Shown: positions 1-8,671 of the stretch, in pieces | Layout of the letters: every line of letters starts with the position of its first letter | Numbering within the stretch: position 1 is the first letter of the stretch | Assembly: GCF_007830735.1 (NCBI RefSeq) | Contig: NZ_VLLN01000004.1 | Span: forward strand, 62,001-126,000 | Direction of reading: 5' to 3' | DNA: 64,000 nt | Source: Geobacter argillaceus | GTDB taxonomy: Bacteria > Desulfobacterota > Desulfuromonadia > Geobacterales > DSM-12255 | Notes under the pieces: generated by a model | Databases searched by the model: none | The model's input: only the letters and a program-made list of their open reading frames with translations | Told to the model about the DNA's origin: nothing | Translations under genes and position numbers: made by a program

Positions 1-125
1 TTCAGCTCCGCATGCCATTTCTTGTTGTCAGTGCCGACCCGCTCCGTCGCAAGGTCCGGGAGATATGATTCGAGCATCCTGACCAATGTCGTTACCTCTT
101 TTTCGCTCAGTTCGATGGCTGACAT
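1..125 (-). CDS. Small conserved protein, partial at window edge
   Basis: An open frame begins at an ATG at 125 and runs off the left edge of the window, so only the first 41 residues are visible. It starts MSAIELSEKEV and continues with a helical, charged stretch ending near NKKWHAEL. A good ribosome site (AAGGAGG) lies about six bases upstream of the ATG, which supports both the gene and the start. There is no signal peptide or membrane segment in the visible part. I do not assign a function. It lies downstream of and in the same direction as the DoxX gene, so the two may be cotranscribed. Confidence 0.7.
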   Translation of the reverse strand, partial: MSAIELSEKEVTTLVRMLESYLPDLATERVGTDNKKWHAEL

Positions 126-181
126 GATGAGCCTCCTTCCCTCCACTCGCTATCCTCCCCGAAAGAGCATCTGCCAGGCTT

Positions 182-571
182 CTATCGTCGCTTCCGGACA
201 GCATCGACGCTCCAGATCCCGGCCCCGTGCGCGGCGATGAACAGAAAGACGAAGCAGTACAGCACTGCCAGTTCGCCATTGTTCTGGATCGGCAACAGCG
301 CTTTCGTCCCGTGCCCGATCCAATAGGCGAAAGCCATCTGGCCGCTGGTAATGAATGCCGCCCAGTGGGCGAACAACCCGATCATAATCAGAACTCCTCC
401 GATCAACTCGATCGGCCCGGCAACGTAGGTGATGAATGCAGGGATAGTGCCGGAGATGGCGCTCGGAATGCCGAACAGCTTCTGGGTGCCGTGCCAGAGG
501 AAAAGAAATCCGACAACGATCCGCATCAGCGCGTAACACTGTTCATTGAAGCTTGACATGAATGGTTTCAT
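182..571 (-). CDS. DoxX family membrane protein
   Basis: The 129-residue product has four hydrophobic segments typical of DoxX/DoxD-family integral membrane proteins, with the family-like stretches MRIVVGFLFLWHGTQKL near the N-terminus and GPIELIGGVLIMIGLF in the second segment. The start at 571 (MKPFMSSF) is chosen because AGGAGG stands just upstream; a start 33 bases earlier has no comparable ribosome site. DoxX-like proteins are linked to quinone or thiosulfate redox chemistry and to oxidative-stress complexes, but the exact role of this branch is not known. The neighbouring divergent hemerythrin gene fits an oxygen or redox-stress setting, which is inference. Confidence 0.85.
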   Translation of the reverse strand: MKPFMSSFNEQCYALMRIVVGFLFLWHGTQKLFGIPSAISGTIPAFITYVAGPIELIGGVLIMIGLFAHWAAFITSGQMAFAYWIGHGTKALLPIQNNGELAVLYCFVFLFIAAHGAGIWSVDAVRKRR

Positions 572-643
572 GGAACACCTCCTGACTTTTCCTTTGTGCA
601 ACATTGCTTACAGCCTCAGTGTAGCATGCGTATCTATAAGATC

Positions 644-671
644 ATTCTAGTCCAGTATGAAAAAACCGCAA
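644..671 (-). promoter_or_regulatory. Possible sigma-70 promoter for doxX
   Basis: On the minus strand TTGCGG (671-666) and TAGAAT (649-644) are separated by 16 bases, about 75 bases upstream of the DoxX start. The match is moderate and there is no independent support. Confidence 0.35.
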
Positions 672-789
672 CGCCGAAGCCATTCTCTATCTTTTGACCC
701 ACGTCATGAACTTTCTCCACGGCATGGGGTAGGTTGTAACCATCAGGACGCGGCAGACAACCAACCAAACATACAAAGGAGAACAGATC

Positions 790-1245
790 ATGAGTCATCT
801 GGGATGCGGCTGCCCCGGCAGCATGGCACGAACCATCGAGCGGGAAGAAATCACCACCAGCGCCGAAACCGGGCGGGTACCGTCGGCTCTTCGCCAATGG
901 CCGGTCCAACTTCATCTGGTCCCACCCACGGCCCCCTATTTCCAGGATGCCGAGATCCTGGTCGCGGCCGACTGCGTCGCCTTCGCCATGGGGAGCTTCC
1001 ATCAGGAACTGCTACCGGGAAAGGCGATTGCCATTGCCTGCCCCAAACTGGACGAGACCGACAGCTATGTGCAGAAGCTGGCCGCCATCTTTACCGCTAA
1101 CAATATCCGGAGCATTACGGTGGCAATCATGGAGGTGCCGTGCTGCCGCGGGCTTGACGCGCTGGTCCGCCAGGCCCTGGCCGTTTCGGGTAAGCAGATT
1201 CCGCTGGAAACGGTGGTGATCGGCGTCAATGGCGAGCAGAGGTGA
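790..1245 (+). CDS. Ferredoxin-family C-terminal domain protein lacking 4Fe-4S motifs
   Basis: This 151-residue protein resembles the C-terminal part of a family of roughly 230-residue proteins that carry two [4Fe-4S] ferredoxin motifs at their N-terminus, followed by a region with WPVQLHLVPP, ADCVAFAMG, ACPKLD and MEVPCC motifs. Here the iron-sulfur part is missing and the protein begins MSHLGCGCPGSM. The start has a clear ribosome site (AAAGGAG) seven bases upstream, so the short form looks genuine rather than a cut gene. Seven cysteines remain (CGC, DCV, ACP, PCC) and could bind metal. It is followed five bases later by a hemerythrin gene, so the two probably form an operon. Family recall is from memory; function is unknown. 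Confidence 0.7.
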   Translation: MSHLGCGCPGSMARTIEREEITTSAETGRVPSALRQWPVQLHLVPPTAPYFQDAEILVAADCVAFAMGSFHQELLPGKAIAIACPKLDETDSYVQKLAAIFTANNIRSITVAIMEVPCCRGLDALVRQALAVSGKQIPLETVVIGVNGEQR

Positions 1246-1250
1246 TAGCC

Positions 1251-1817
1251 ATGAAAGAGGACATTACGTCGGCACTGGTCAGCGAGCACCGACTTATCCT
1301 GCGGATGCTCGATGTGCTGGAACGGGTTGCTCGCGCCACTGCTGACGGTGAATATCGTGACGTTAGCTTTTATCTGGAAGCAGTGGATTTTATCAGGCAG
1401 TATGCCGACCGGTTCCACCATGCCAAGGAGGAGGCGGTCCTGTTCGAGGCGTTGGTGAAGAACGGCATGCCGCGCGCCAATAGTCCGATAGCGGCAATGC
1501 TCCTTGAGCATGACCAGGGACGGGCGCTGGTAAAGGCCATGGAGCGTGCCGCCCAGGGTGCCCTGGCGGGAGAGGTTGATCAGGCAAGAGTCATTGTCGA
1601 CAACGCCTTGCAGTATGTGGCGCTCCTGCGGGAGCATATCGAAAAGGAGGACGGGATACTGTACCCCCTGGCCGAACGGGTCATCCCGGCATCGCTGCGC
1701 AGCGAGATCATCCGCGGCTATCAGGTTGCCGGGACACATCTGCCCGGCGATTTCAGCAAACGGTACGAAGCATTGGTCGCCGCAAGTGAGGCTATTACCA
1801 ACCGGTTCGCTGCCTGA
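1251..1817 (+). CDS. Hemerythrin domain protein
   Basis: The 188-residue protein matches the hemerythrin HHE cation-binding fold: SEHRLILRML near the N-terminus, FHHAKEEAVLFEAL, LLEHDQGRAL and LREHIEKEDGILYPLAE supply the histidines and glutamates that would hold a di-iron site. Such proteins bind oxygen or nitric oxide or store and sense iron. The start at 1251 is preferred because GAGGTGAT stands just upstream; a GTG nine bases earlier is possible. It directly follows the ferredoxin-like gene, so they likely share an mRNA. A role in protection from oxygen in an anaerobe is inference. Confidence 0.9.
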   Translation: MKEDITSALVSEHRLILRMLDVLERVARATADGEYRDVSFYLEAVDFIRQYADRFHHAKEEAVLFEALVKNGMPRANSPIAAMLLEHDQGRALVKAMERAAQGALAGEVDQARVIVDNALQYVALLREHIEKEDGILYPLAERVIPASLRSEIIRGYQVAGTHLPGDFSKRYEALVAASEAITNRFAA

Positions 1818-1842
1818 CCGATGTTGAAAAAAGTGCTATAAT
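1814..1842 (+). promoter_or_regulatory. Sigma-70-like promoter upstream of DUF3108 gene
   Basis: CTGACC (1814-1819) and a perfect TATAAT (1837-1842) are spaced by 17 bases. The predicted transcript would begin near 1849 and carry the hairpin at 1869-1903 in its leader. Confidence 0.45.
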
Positions 1843-1868
1843 CTTCTACAGTCATTGGAAAACTATGT

Positions 1869-1903
1869 ACGACCACTTCAGCACTGCCTGTTGGAGTGGT
1901 CGT
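1869..1903. other. Perfect 9-bp inverted repeat in leader
   Basis: ACGACCACT (1869-1877) and AGTGGTCGT (1895-1903) are exact complements separated by 17 bases. The repeat lies between the hemerythrin stop and the DUF3108 start, about 20 bases before the ATG. No T-run follows, so it is more likely an operator, an RNA leader structure or a weak terminator than a classic intrinsic terminator. Confidence 0.5.
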
Positions 1904-1922
1904 TTCATTATGGGAGTGTTAC

Positions 1923-2675
1923 ATGGTCTCGCCGTTTAGAAAATGTGTTGTACGGGCGTTGTTGGCAGCCCTGCTGGTAACCTCAGCCTGGCCGGCGTCG
2001 GCGGCAGAGTCGGTCACGATGCCGGAGAAACTGGTCTACAGCCTCAGCTGGATGGGGATTCCGGTCGGCACCGCTACCCAGGAGATCGCGGAAGCCGCTG
2101 GCATGCGGAAGATCGTCTCCCACGCCCGAGCCAACGATTGGCTCTCCTCCTTCTATCCGGTCGACGACCGGACCGAGAGCCATCTGGCTATGACCTCCGG
2201 GCCGTTTCCCGGCGAATCCCGCTACTACCGGATGCTATTCAAGGAGGGGAAGCGGACCCGTGACCGGGAGATCACCTTTGATCAAACGCGACGGATCGGC
2301 CGGTTCCACGACCGAATTGGCGGCGAGCAAGTTGATGTGCCGATCGTGGAGAACACGTTCGACATTTATGCCAGTTTCTACTATGTCCGCCATCAGCCGC
2401 TTGAGCCGGGAAAGTCGTTCATGATTCATGTGCTTGACGGCAAGGAGTTGCGTCATATCGAGGTGAAGGTGTTGAAGCGGGAGCGGATCAAGGTGCCGGC
2501 CGGTGAGTTCGACACCATCCAGGTGAAGCCGCTGGTAAAGCCGGAAGGGGTCTTTGAAGGAAAGGGCGGGGCTCTCATCTGGCTGACCGACGATGCCCGC
2601 CGCATCCCGGTCAAGGCCCAGACCAAGGTGCGGGTGGGGAGCGTGACGGCGGTACTGACCGGCGGAACATACTGA
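1923..2675 (+). CDS. DUF3108 exported protein
   Basis: The 250-residue product has an N-terminal signal peptide (hydrophobic run ending WPASAAES) followed by a DUF3108-type beta-rich domain: EKLVYSLSWMGIPVGTATQEI at its start, then SHLAMTSGPFP, RTRDREITFD and a terminal part with PAGEFDTIQVKPL and ALIWLTDDARRIPV. DUF3108 proteins are periplasmic or outer-membrane-associated and functionally uncharacterised. The ATG at 1923 has GGGAG eight bases upstream; a GTG at 1896 lies inside the inverted repeat and is less likely. It precedes the minor-pilin cluster by 150 bases, which may be chance. Confidence 0.85.
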   Translation: MVSPFRKCVVRALLAALLVTSAWPASAAESVTMPEKLVYSLSWMGIPVGTATQEIAEAAGMRKIVSHARANDWLSSFYPVDDRTESHLAMTSGPFPGESRYYRMLFKEGKRTRDREITFDQTRRIGRFHDRIGGEQVDVPIVENTFDIYASFYYVRHQPLEPGKSFMIHVLDGKELRHIEVKVLKRERIKVPAGEFDTIQVKPLVKPEGVFEGKGGALIWLTDDARRIPVKAQTKVRVGSVTAVLTGGTY

Positions 2676-2826
2676 TTCGTTAAGATTTTGATATCCTGTG
2701 TCCCTATGTGCAGCAAGAATAACCTGCCGTTTTTGAGATAATTCCTGCTTTCCGAAATTTTTCTGAAGCAAATGCCCTGTTGTGTCGAATCATTAAGTTG
2801 ATGTGATCTGGCTCTGGAGTTGGCGG

Positions 2827-3249
2827 ATGAAGCGTTTGCCGGGAACACAGCACGGTTTTACCATGGTGGAAATGCTGATCGCGATCCTCCTGATGACGGT
2901 GGGATTGTTGGCGGTGCTCACCATGCAGGACGTTGCCCTAAACGCCAATTCTATTTCCATGAGGCTTACGGTGGCCACGTCCCTTGCCCAGGAGGCCCTT
3001 GAGGATATTCTCTCCTGGAAGTCCGACGATTCCAGAATTACGACCACTGCTGCAAATGTGGTGTATAAGTGGCCTCCCAACAGTTCTGCTACCTCGATCA
3101 GTGTCCCCGGAGCGGGCAGCTACAGCGCAACGTATACCACCACGGTCGGACCGGCGACCGGTATTCCGGACGGAATCACCAGGATTGTTGTCACCGTGAC
3201 CGGTGGTGGCAGAAGCGTCACGGTCACCGGCTTCAAGAGGACGGTATGA
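2827..3249 (+). CDS. pilV: Type IV pilus minor pilin PilV
   Basis: The 140-residue protein has a class III prepilin leader: MKRLPGTQHG then F-T-M-V-E, with cleavage after glycine and glutamate at mature position 5, followed by the hydrophobic helix MLIAILLMTVGLLAVLTMQ. PilV primes pilus assembly with PilW, PilX and PilY1. Size and gene order (pilV-pilW-pilX-pilY1) agree with the family. The start at 2827 follows a GGAG; an upstream GTG at 2803 would add eight residues. The stop overlaps the pilW start by four bases, so the two are translationally coupled. Confidence 0.85.
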   Translation: MKRLPGTQHGFTMVEMLIAILLMTVGLLAVLTMQDVALNANSISMRLTVATSLAQEALEDILSWKSDDSRITTTAANVVYKWPPNSSATSISVPGAGSYSATYTTTVGPATGIPDGITRIVVTVTGGGRSVTVTGFKRTV

Positions 3250-4169
3250 TGCGTTCTGCGCGAAGGACGTCCGGTTTCACTCTGGTGGAGTTGCTGGCTG
3301 TCATGGCGATTTTTGGAGTTGTTATCGGAGCGGTCTACTCTCTCTATCTGACGCACCAGAAGACCGCGTACATCCAGGAAGACCTTGTCGATCTCCAGCA
3401 GAACCTGAGAATCGCCATGGACAGCATTACCCGGGACATGAGAATGGCCGGGATACTTGTTCCCCTCGGGACCAACCCCCTGGCCAACGGTTCGCTCAAC
3501 AACTATTCGACGAGTGTGCAGATCAACACGGCATCCGCAGCCGGTCAGTTTGCCAGGGTTGCCAAGAGCAAGGTGACGGCAGCCTTTAGCACGTTCAGCA
3601 CAAGCGTTGATGCACCTGAATCCATCGATGGATTGATTGGTGCCGGCGCCGTAAACGTCCGGCTCATACGCCCAACCGACAAGAGTAATCCGGTGAGCGG
3701 CATGGGCACGTATCTTGTGCTCAACGCTGCAAACCGGAGCGGGCCGAGCATCGCGCTGGCGCTACCCGGTGGAGGGACCTTCTCTTCGGGGGTCGGTATT
3801 GATGCGGGAGACATCATTGCCATGGCCGGGCCACCCGTCCCTCCGGGGACAGCTCCCCCGGCCGGCAATGATGCGATCGTTTATTCCCTGATCCCCTGCC
3901 CGGATTCTCCATCCATAACGTGCCTCGCAAGAGCCGTCAATCAGGCAACCTCACCGGAGGTGATTGCCAGCAATATTTCGTCACTCCGGTTCAGCTACCT
4001 CTATGAAGATGGAACCGAGGACAATAATCCTGCCGACGCTACCTCGATAGCGGCCATACGGAGCGTGCGAGTTACCATCACCGGTGAGACCTCAGTGACC
4101 TCGGCCCTTTCCGAAGGCCCGAAAACGCGTCAGATCACGTCGGTCATCAAGCTGCGAAACAAGAGATAA
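3246..4169 (+). CDS. pilW: Type IV pilus minor pilin PilW
   Basis: The 307-residue product has a prepilin leader MMRSARRTSG followed by F-T-L-V-E, a long hydrophobic helix, and the PilW-like region DLVDLQQNLRIAMDSITRDMRMAG. The remainder is a secreted domain of about 240 residues ending with TRQITSVIKLRNKR. Two ATG codons in tandem (3246 and 3249) could start it; the first overlaps the pilV stop as ATGA. PilW is a minor pilin of the tip-priming complex. A large C-terminal domain of this size is usual for the family in Geobacter-like genomes, which I recall rather than measured. Confidence 0.85.
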   Translation: MMRSARRTSGFTLVELLAVMAIFGVVIGAVYSLYLTHQKTAYIQEDLVDLQQNLRIAMDSITRDMRMAGILVPLGTNPLANGSLNNYSTSVQINTASAAGQFARVAKSKVTAAFSTFSTSVDAPESIDGLIGAGAVNVRLIRPTDKSNPVSGMGTYLVLNAANRSGPSIALALPGGGTFSSGVGIDAGDIIAMAGPPVPPGTAPPAGNDAIVYSLIPCPDSPSITCLARAVNQATSPEVIASNISSLRFSYLYEDGTEDNNPADATSIAAIRSVRVTITGETSVTSALSEGPKTRQITSVIKLRNKR

Positions 4170-4176
4170 CCGTCCC

Positions 4177-4746
4177 ATGGAACAGCCCAGGCGCAACATA
4201 GGTTCCGGTCCGCTATCGAGGGTCGACAACGAGCAGGGGGCGGCACTCATCATTGTCCTGATAATGCTGCTCTTGCTGATCATACTCGGAACGACCCTGA
4301 TGACCTCGTCAGTTACCGAAATCAAGGTTGCCGGCAATTACCGGAACAACCTCGAAACCTTTTTTGCGGCCGATGCTGCGGTCGAGTTCGCCGAGACCTA
4401 TAGTGCGATCTATTCTTCGCTTTACGGAACTGGGACGACGTGGCCGGCGCCGGGGCAGGGGAAGATTCTGGATGGAGCCTTCGCGGTTACCGGAACAAAT
4501 GCCGATCCCTACAAGGACTACAACCAGATTACCATCCCCGGGACCGGTGACCGGGCACAGGTCAAGGTTGAGTTGGTCAAAAATCGTGGTAATCCGCCAC
4601 CCGGGTACGGCTTCCAGGAAGATGCGGGAGTGGGGGGTGGGGGCGGTTTTAGGGCCAATGTGTTTGCCGTGACCGTGATTGCCAACGGTCCGAACAACGC
4701 CCGTACCGATATCGAGTCGGGAGTGGCGAGGATGGTGCCGCAATAA
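4177..4746 (+). CDS. pilX: Type IV pilus assembly protein PilX
   Basis: The 189-residue protein matches PilX: a short N-terminal part ending NEQG, then AALIIVLIMLLLLIILGTTL as the membrane helix, then SSVTEIKVAGNYRNN and AADAAVEFAE. The processing site has glycine followed by AALII and lacks the glutamate at position 5, as is common in PilX. It sits seven bases after pilW and before pilY1, in the expected order. PilX belongs to the minor-pilin priming complex and helps present PilY1 at the pilus tip. The C-terminal half contains a glycine-rich loop (GVGGGGGF). Confidence 0.85.
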   Translation: MEQPRRNIGSGPLSRVDNEQGAALIIVLIMLLLLIILGTTLMTSSVTEIKVAGNYRNNLETFFAADAAVEFAETYSAIYSSLYGTGTTWPAPGQGKILDGAFAVTGTNADPYKDYNQITIPGTGDRAQVKVELVKNRGNPPPGYGFQEDAGVGGGGGFRANVFAVTVIANGPNNARTDIESGVARMVPQ

Positions 4747-4795
4747 TCGGGGTCCATAGCATATTCAGGATCAGTATAACCGGAAAGGAGTCGCT

Positions 4796-5173
4796 ATGCA
4801 GATGATGTTTTCACTCATCGTATTCGGGTTTATTTTCTTGACCGGCGCCGTCCCGGCGGTTGCGGATGACGGTAACAGGCCGGCAGAAAAAAGAATCTCC
4901 TATGACCCCGCAATCATGTACCCGGGCCCGTATACCCCGGAACATCTCTTCTACAAGAACCCCAAGGGACCTGTCTGGCTGCAATGGACAGCAGGAGATT
5001 TCACCAGGAAGGTCACCTGTTCCGGTGCACTGAAAAGGCTCAAGCGAAAGGGTGTCTGGCAGGGGCACCTGAAACCGGATGGATCGTGCGGTTCTCCGGC
5101 GGAACCATCAGACTGGGCGGTCGGGAACTGGATCAATTATTACCTGAGCAGTTCGCCCGGTAACAGGCAATAA
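4796..5173 (+). CDS. Small exported protein in the pilus cluster
   Basis: This 125-residue protein has a signal peptide (MQMMFSLIVFGF through VPAVADD) and a compact mature domain rich in aromatic residues, with YPGPYTPEHLFYKNPKG, WLQWTAGDF and two cysteines (VTCSG and DGSCGS) that could form a disulfide. A strong ribosome site (GGAAAGGAG) precedes the ATG. It lies 49 bases after pilX and 57 bases before pilY1 on the same strand. I do not recognise the family. Its place suggests an extracytoplasmic partner of the pilus tip complex, which is inference from position only. Confidence 0.75.
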   Translation: MQMMFSLIVFGFIFLTGAVPAVADDGNRPAEKRISYDPAIMYPGPYTPEHLFYKNPKGPVWLQWTAGDFTRKVTCSGALKRLKRKGVWQGHLKPDGSCGSPAEPSDWAVGNWINYYLSSSPGNRQ

Positions 5174-5230
5174 CCGGGTCATGACATGGAAAGGGAGCGC
5201 TGTGGGCCGTCCCGTCAGGTGGAGGTAGGT

Positions 5231-8200
5231 ATGCAAAAGACGATCTTCGCTGTTATCGCGTTCCTGGCGACACTGTTTCCCTCACCCATGGTACAGGCAG
5301 CGCCGGACCAGTATCCGGGGGACGCATCCATATATGGCGCGGCCGGCACTTACCAGCCCAATGTCCTTATCATCATCGATAATTCCGGAAGCATGTATGA
5401 TCCGGTGCCGGCAGAATCCTACAACCCTGCCACAACCTATGCCCAGGCCAATGCCTGCAGCTCTACCGGGACATCCGCCTGCACCGCCAATGCCGTATAT
5501 AACGCCGACCTTACTCAGATCAACACCAGTATCAGCAACATCACCACCTCCTGTAACTCGGCCAATCCCCAGAATATCCTGCAGACAACCGGTCAGTACA
5601 ACGGCACAAGTCTGAACTCAAACGGTACCACCTGCGCTTCCAGTGGAACCAGTCAATATTACATGGGCAACTACATCAACTACCTGATCTCCTCTATTGC
5701 CACGATGAAGCCGAAGATCACCATAGCCAAGGATGCCATTAAGAATCTGATTTCCAGCATAAACGGGGTCAAGTTCGGGCTCATGACCTTTCATTATGTC
5801 GGCTTCAATGGGCAGGGGGCACAGTTCCTCAGCGCCACCGTGCCCGGTGCGGGAACCATGCATTACGTTACCACCGTGAAGAAGATGGACGATCTCTTTA
5901 CCGGTACCATAACCAACCGGACTGCCCTCCTTGCTGCAGTCGATTCCATTTTCCCGTTTGGATCTACTCCCCTTGGGGAATCGCTCTTCGAGGCGATGCG
6001 CTATTTCAATGGCGACGCGAGCGCATTTGGCAATACGGTGGGGATTACGTCCGGCAGGTACGTTTCTCCGGTCGAGGTTGCCTGCCAGAAAAACTACGTC
6101 ATCTTTGTTACCGACGGCATGGCAAACGCAGATGACGATCCGGTGCTGAAGACCATCTGCACCAACGGGGACTGCGACGGCGACGGGATCGAGCCGGGGG
6201 ACCTGAACCATTCCCTGGATGACGTGGCCAAGGCCCTGAATCTCGGCCCGCAGCAGGTGGTTACCTATACCATAGGGTTCGGCCTCACCGGGGCCGATGC
6301 CGCTGCCGTAGACCTGCTGAACAGGGCCGCCGATGCCTCCCACGGAAAGGGAAAATACTACGATGCCGGGTCGGCGCAGGATCTTAAGAATGCGTTTTCC
6401 CAGGTCATGGGAACCGTGACGGCGATCGACACCACGTTTGGCGCCAACTCGGTGCCGGCCAGTCCGGATAACAGGACCTATGCCGGCAGCAGGCTGTATA
6501 TGCCGTTCTTCAAGACCGCCAACAGTGCGTTCTGGAACGGTAACCTGAAAAAATACGGTCTCTCTTCCGGAACCAATCCCATTATCATTGATGTCAACGG
6601 GGTCCAGGCCACGTACGTAGATCTGAACAATGATCGCATCGACGACATCACACTCACGCCCCTCCCCGTGGGGGCAGAAAACGGGACCGTCAAGAGCAGT
6701 GCGACCTCCTACTGGAGCAGTGCCGCCGACGGCAGTGCTGCCGACAAAGGAGGGGCTGGGGGAGTCTTGCAGGCGAGGGTGGCAACTACCCGTACCCTGT
6801 ACTCGGTCCTCCCCGCCGGCAGCTCTCTGGTCACCTTCAACAACACGAACATCACCGCAGCCATGCTCGGGGTGGCCGACAACACGGAGCGGGACAAGGT
6901 CATCAACTTCATGTATGGCCAGGATGTGGATGACAGCAACAAGAATGGCAATACGACGGAGAACCGTGCCTGGTTGATGGGGGACCCGCTTCACGGAAGA
7001 CCACTGGCCGTCAGCTACGCCTCGTACAGTTTCACCACGACCAACGAGGCCAACTGTTCGGTCAATAAATCGGTCGTGTATATCAGCAGCAACGATGGCG
7101 TACTGCACGCGTTCAGGGATTGCGACGGGGCAGAGCTCTGGGGCTTCATCCCGCCGGACGTCCTCGGGGACCTCAACTCCTTGAGGAGTTCCGGCAGCCA
7201 TGTTACGCTCATGGATGCGTCGCCCCGGGTGTATATCTATGACGCCAACAACAACGGCATCATCGAGAGTGGCGACAAGGTCGTCCTGCTTTTCGGCAGC
7301 AGAAGGGGGGGGGGAGTGGCCGCCGGCACGGCGACCGGTTCCTACTATGCCCTGGACGTGTCCGATCCCTCTTCTCCCCAATTCCTCTGGCGCATTTCGA
7401 ACAGCTCGCCGACAACAGGTTCTCCTGCGACACCGGTGTACGCCGAACTGGCCGAGAGCTGGAGCGAACCGAAGATCGTCAGGATGCGGATCGGCAGCAG
7501 TGACAAGATCGCCATGGTCGTCGGTGCCGGGTACGACAACCTCAACGAGGATGGCCGCTATGGGGCCACGCAGACCTTTGCCGGCACCGGGGTGGTTCCT
7601 GCGGCATCCAATGCCGAGGGAAATGTGACGAGCAGCGGAACGGCCGCTCCGGCAAACCCCAAAGGCCGCGGGGTCTACGTGGTTGAGGTCGCAACGTTGG
7701 TCGGAGGGGTGCCGAGCTTTACCAACAGTGGCACCAAGATCGGTGGTTTCATCTATGACAGTGCGACCGCCCCCTATGCTGCCATGACCTTTTCCTTTCC
7801 ATCCGAAATCGCGGCCGTGGACCTGAAGGGAAACGGTTATGCGCAGCGGCTGTACGCCGCTGATGCCGGTGGGAACATATGGCGGTTCGATGTGGCGGAC
7901 CCGGCACCGGCGAACTGGACCGCCCGCAAGCTCTTCAGTGCCAATCCGGGCGCCGGTGCCGGTGGTACGTCGGATAAGGGACGGAAGATGTTTTACAAGC
8001 CATCGGTTGTGTCCGAGCTCGGTTACAAGATGCTGTATTTCGGCAGTGGGGACCGGGAGCACCCGCTGAACACGGCGGTTGTCGACCGGATCTATGCCGT
8101 GATCGACCGGGACCAGACAACCACTGCCACGGAAAGTGACCTGATGGATGTCACCGATGATCAGCTCCAGACAACGACGAAAACATCCGGCACCGGCTCG

Positions 8201-8656
8201 GTGACCGACCTCCTGAGCCGGCTGAATGCCACCACAAACTACGGCTGGTACATCAAGCTCGACCAGAACAGCGGCGAAAAGGTGCTCAGCGCGCCGCTGG
8301 TATTTAACAAGGTCGCCTATTTCACCACCAACACACCCGGTTCGTCGGCCATCATCCAAGCCTGCCAGCCGAATCTGGGGACCGCCAGAATGTATGCCCT
8401 GAGCTACAAGACCGGTGAGGCGGTGATGAACTACGACACCTCTAACGACAGCACCACGACCACCAACCAGCGGGCAAAGTCTGGCGGCAATGTCCTACAG
8501 CGAAGCGACAGGGTGAAAACGACGGGCTCCGGTATCCCCCCTGGCGTTACGGCTATTATCACTCCTGGCGGGGGCGTCTCTCTCTGGACCGGCATGCAGA
8601 AGCAGGACACCGTGAAGGGCGGAAGCATCATTCCGCTCTACTGGCGGCAGAAATAG
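5231..8656 (+). CDS. pilY1: PilY1 pilus tip protein with von Willebrand A domain
   Basis: The 1141-residue protein has a signal peptide of about 23 residues (MQKTIFAVIAFLATL to VQA). A von Willebrand A-type domain follows, with metal-site motif DNSGS at 50-54 and CQKNYVIFVTDGMAN later. The C-terminal half is the PilY1 beta-propeller, marked by AWLMGDPLHGRPLAVSY, VVYISSNDGVLHAF and AAVDLKGNGYAQRLYAADAG. Calcium-loop-like stretches occur at D314 (DCDGDGIEPGD), D464 (DLNNDRIDD) and D671 (DANNNGIIESGD). PilY1 sits at the type IV pilus tip and governs extension, adhesion and surface sensing. The start at 5231 follows GGAGG; an upstream start at 5186 would precede the signal peptide and is unlikely. 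It is part of the pilV-W-X operon. Confidence 0.92.
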   Translation: MQKTIFAVIAFLATLFPSPMVQAAPDQYPGDASIYGAAGTYQPNVLIIIDNSGSMYDPVPAESYNPATTYAQANACSSTGTSACTANAVYNADLTQINTSISNITTSCNSANPQNILQTTGQYNGTSLNSNGTTCASSGTSQYYMGNYINYLISSIATMKPKITIAKDAIKNLISSINGVKFGLMTFHYVGFNGQGAQFLSATVPGAGTMHYVTTVKKMDDLFTGTITNRTALLAAVDSIFPFGSTPLGESLFEAMRYFNGDASAFGNTVGITSGRYVSPVEVACQKNYVIFVTDGMANADDDPVLKTICTNGDCDGDGIEPGDLNHSLDDVAKALNLGPQQVVTYTIGFGLTGADAAAVDLLNRAADASHGKGKYYDAGSAQDLKNAFSQVMGTVTAIDTTFGANSVPASPDNRTYAGSRLYMPFFKTANSAFWNGNLKKYGLSSGTNPIIIDVNGVQATYVDLNNDRIDDITLTPLPVGAENGTVKSSATSYWSSAADGSAADKGGAGGVLQARVATTRTLYSVLPAGSSLVTFNNTNITAAMLGVADNTERDKVINFMYGQDVDDSNKNGNTTENRAWLMGDPLHGRPLAVSYASYSFTTTNEANCSVNKSVVYISSNDGVLHAFRDCDGAELWGFIPPDVLGDLNSLRSSGSHVTLMDASPRVYIYDANNNGIIESGDKVVLLFGSRRGGGVAAGTATGSYYALDVSDPSSPQFLWRISNSSPTTGSPATPVYAELAESWSEPKIVRMRIGSSDKIAMVVGAGYDNLNEDGRYGATQTFAGTGVVPAASNAEGNVTSSGTAAPANPKGRGVYVVEVATLVGGVPSFTNSGTKIGGFIYDSATAPYAAMTFSFPSEIAAVDLKGNGYAQRLYAADAGGNIWRFDVADPAPANWTARKLFSANPGAGAGGTSDKGRKMFYKPSVVSELGYKMLYFGSGDREHPLNTAVVDRIYAVIDRDQTTTATESDLMDVTDDQLQTTTKTSGTGSVTDLLSRLNATTNYGWYIKLDQNSGEKVLSAPLVFNKVAYFTTNTPGSSAIIQACQPNLGTARMYALSYKTGEAVMNYDTSNDSTTTTNQRAKSGGNVLQRSDRVKTTGSGIPPGVTAIITPGGGVSLWTGMQKQDTVKGGSIIPLYWRQK

Positions 8657-8671
8657 GAAGGTGACTGGCGA

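Noticed and set aside
1896-1922. A GTG start at 1896 for the DUF3108 gene
   Set aside because: It lies in the inverted repeat, has no ribosome site and would put residues before the signal peptide.
5618-8359. A 913-codon open frame antisense to pilY1
   Set aside because: It is a shadow created by the codon bias of the GC-rich pilY1 gene; its translation lacks domains, and pilY1 has clear motifs throughout.
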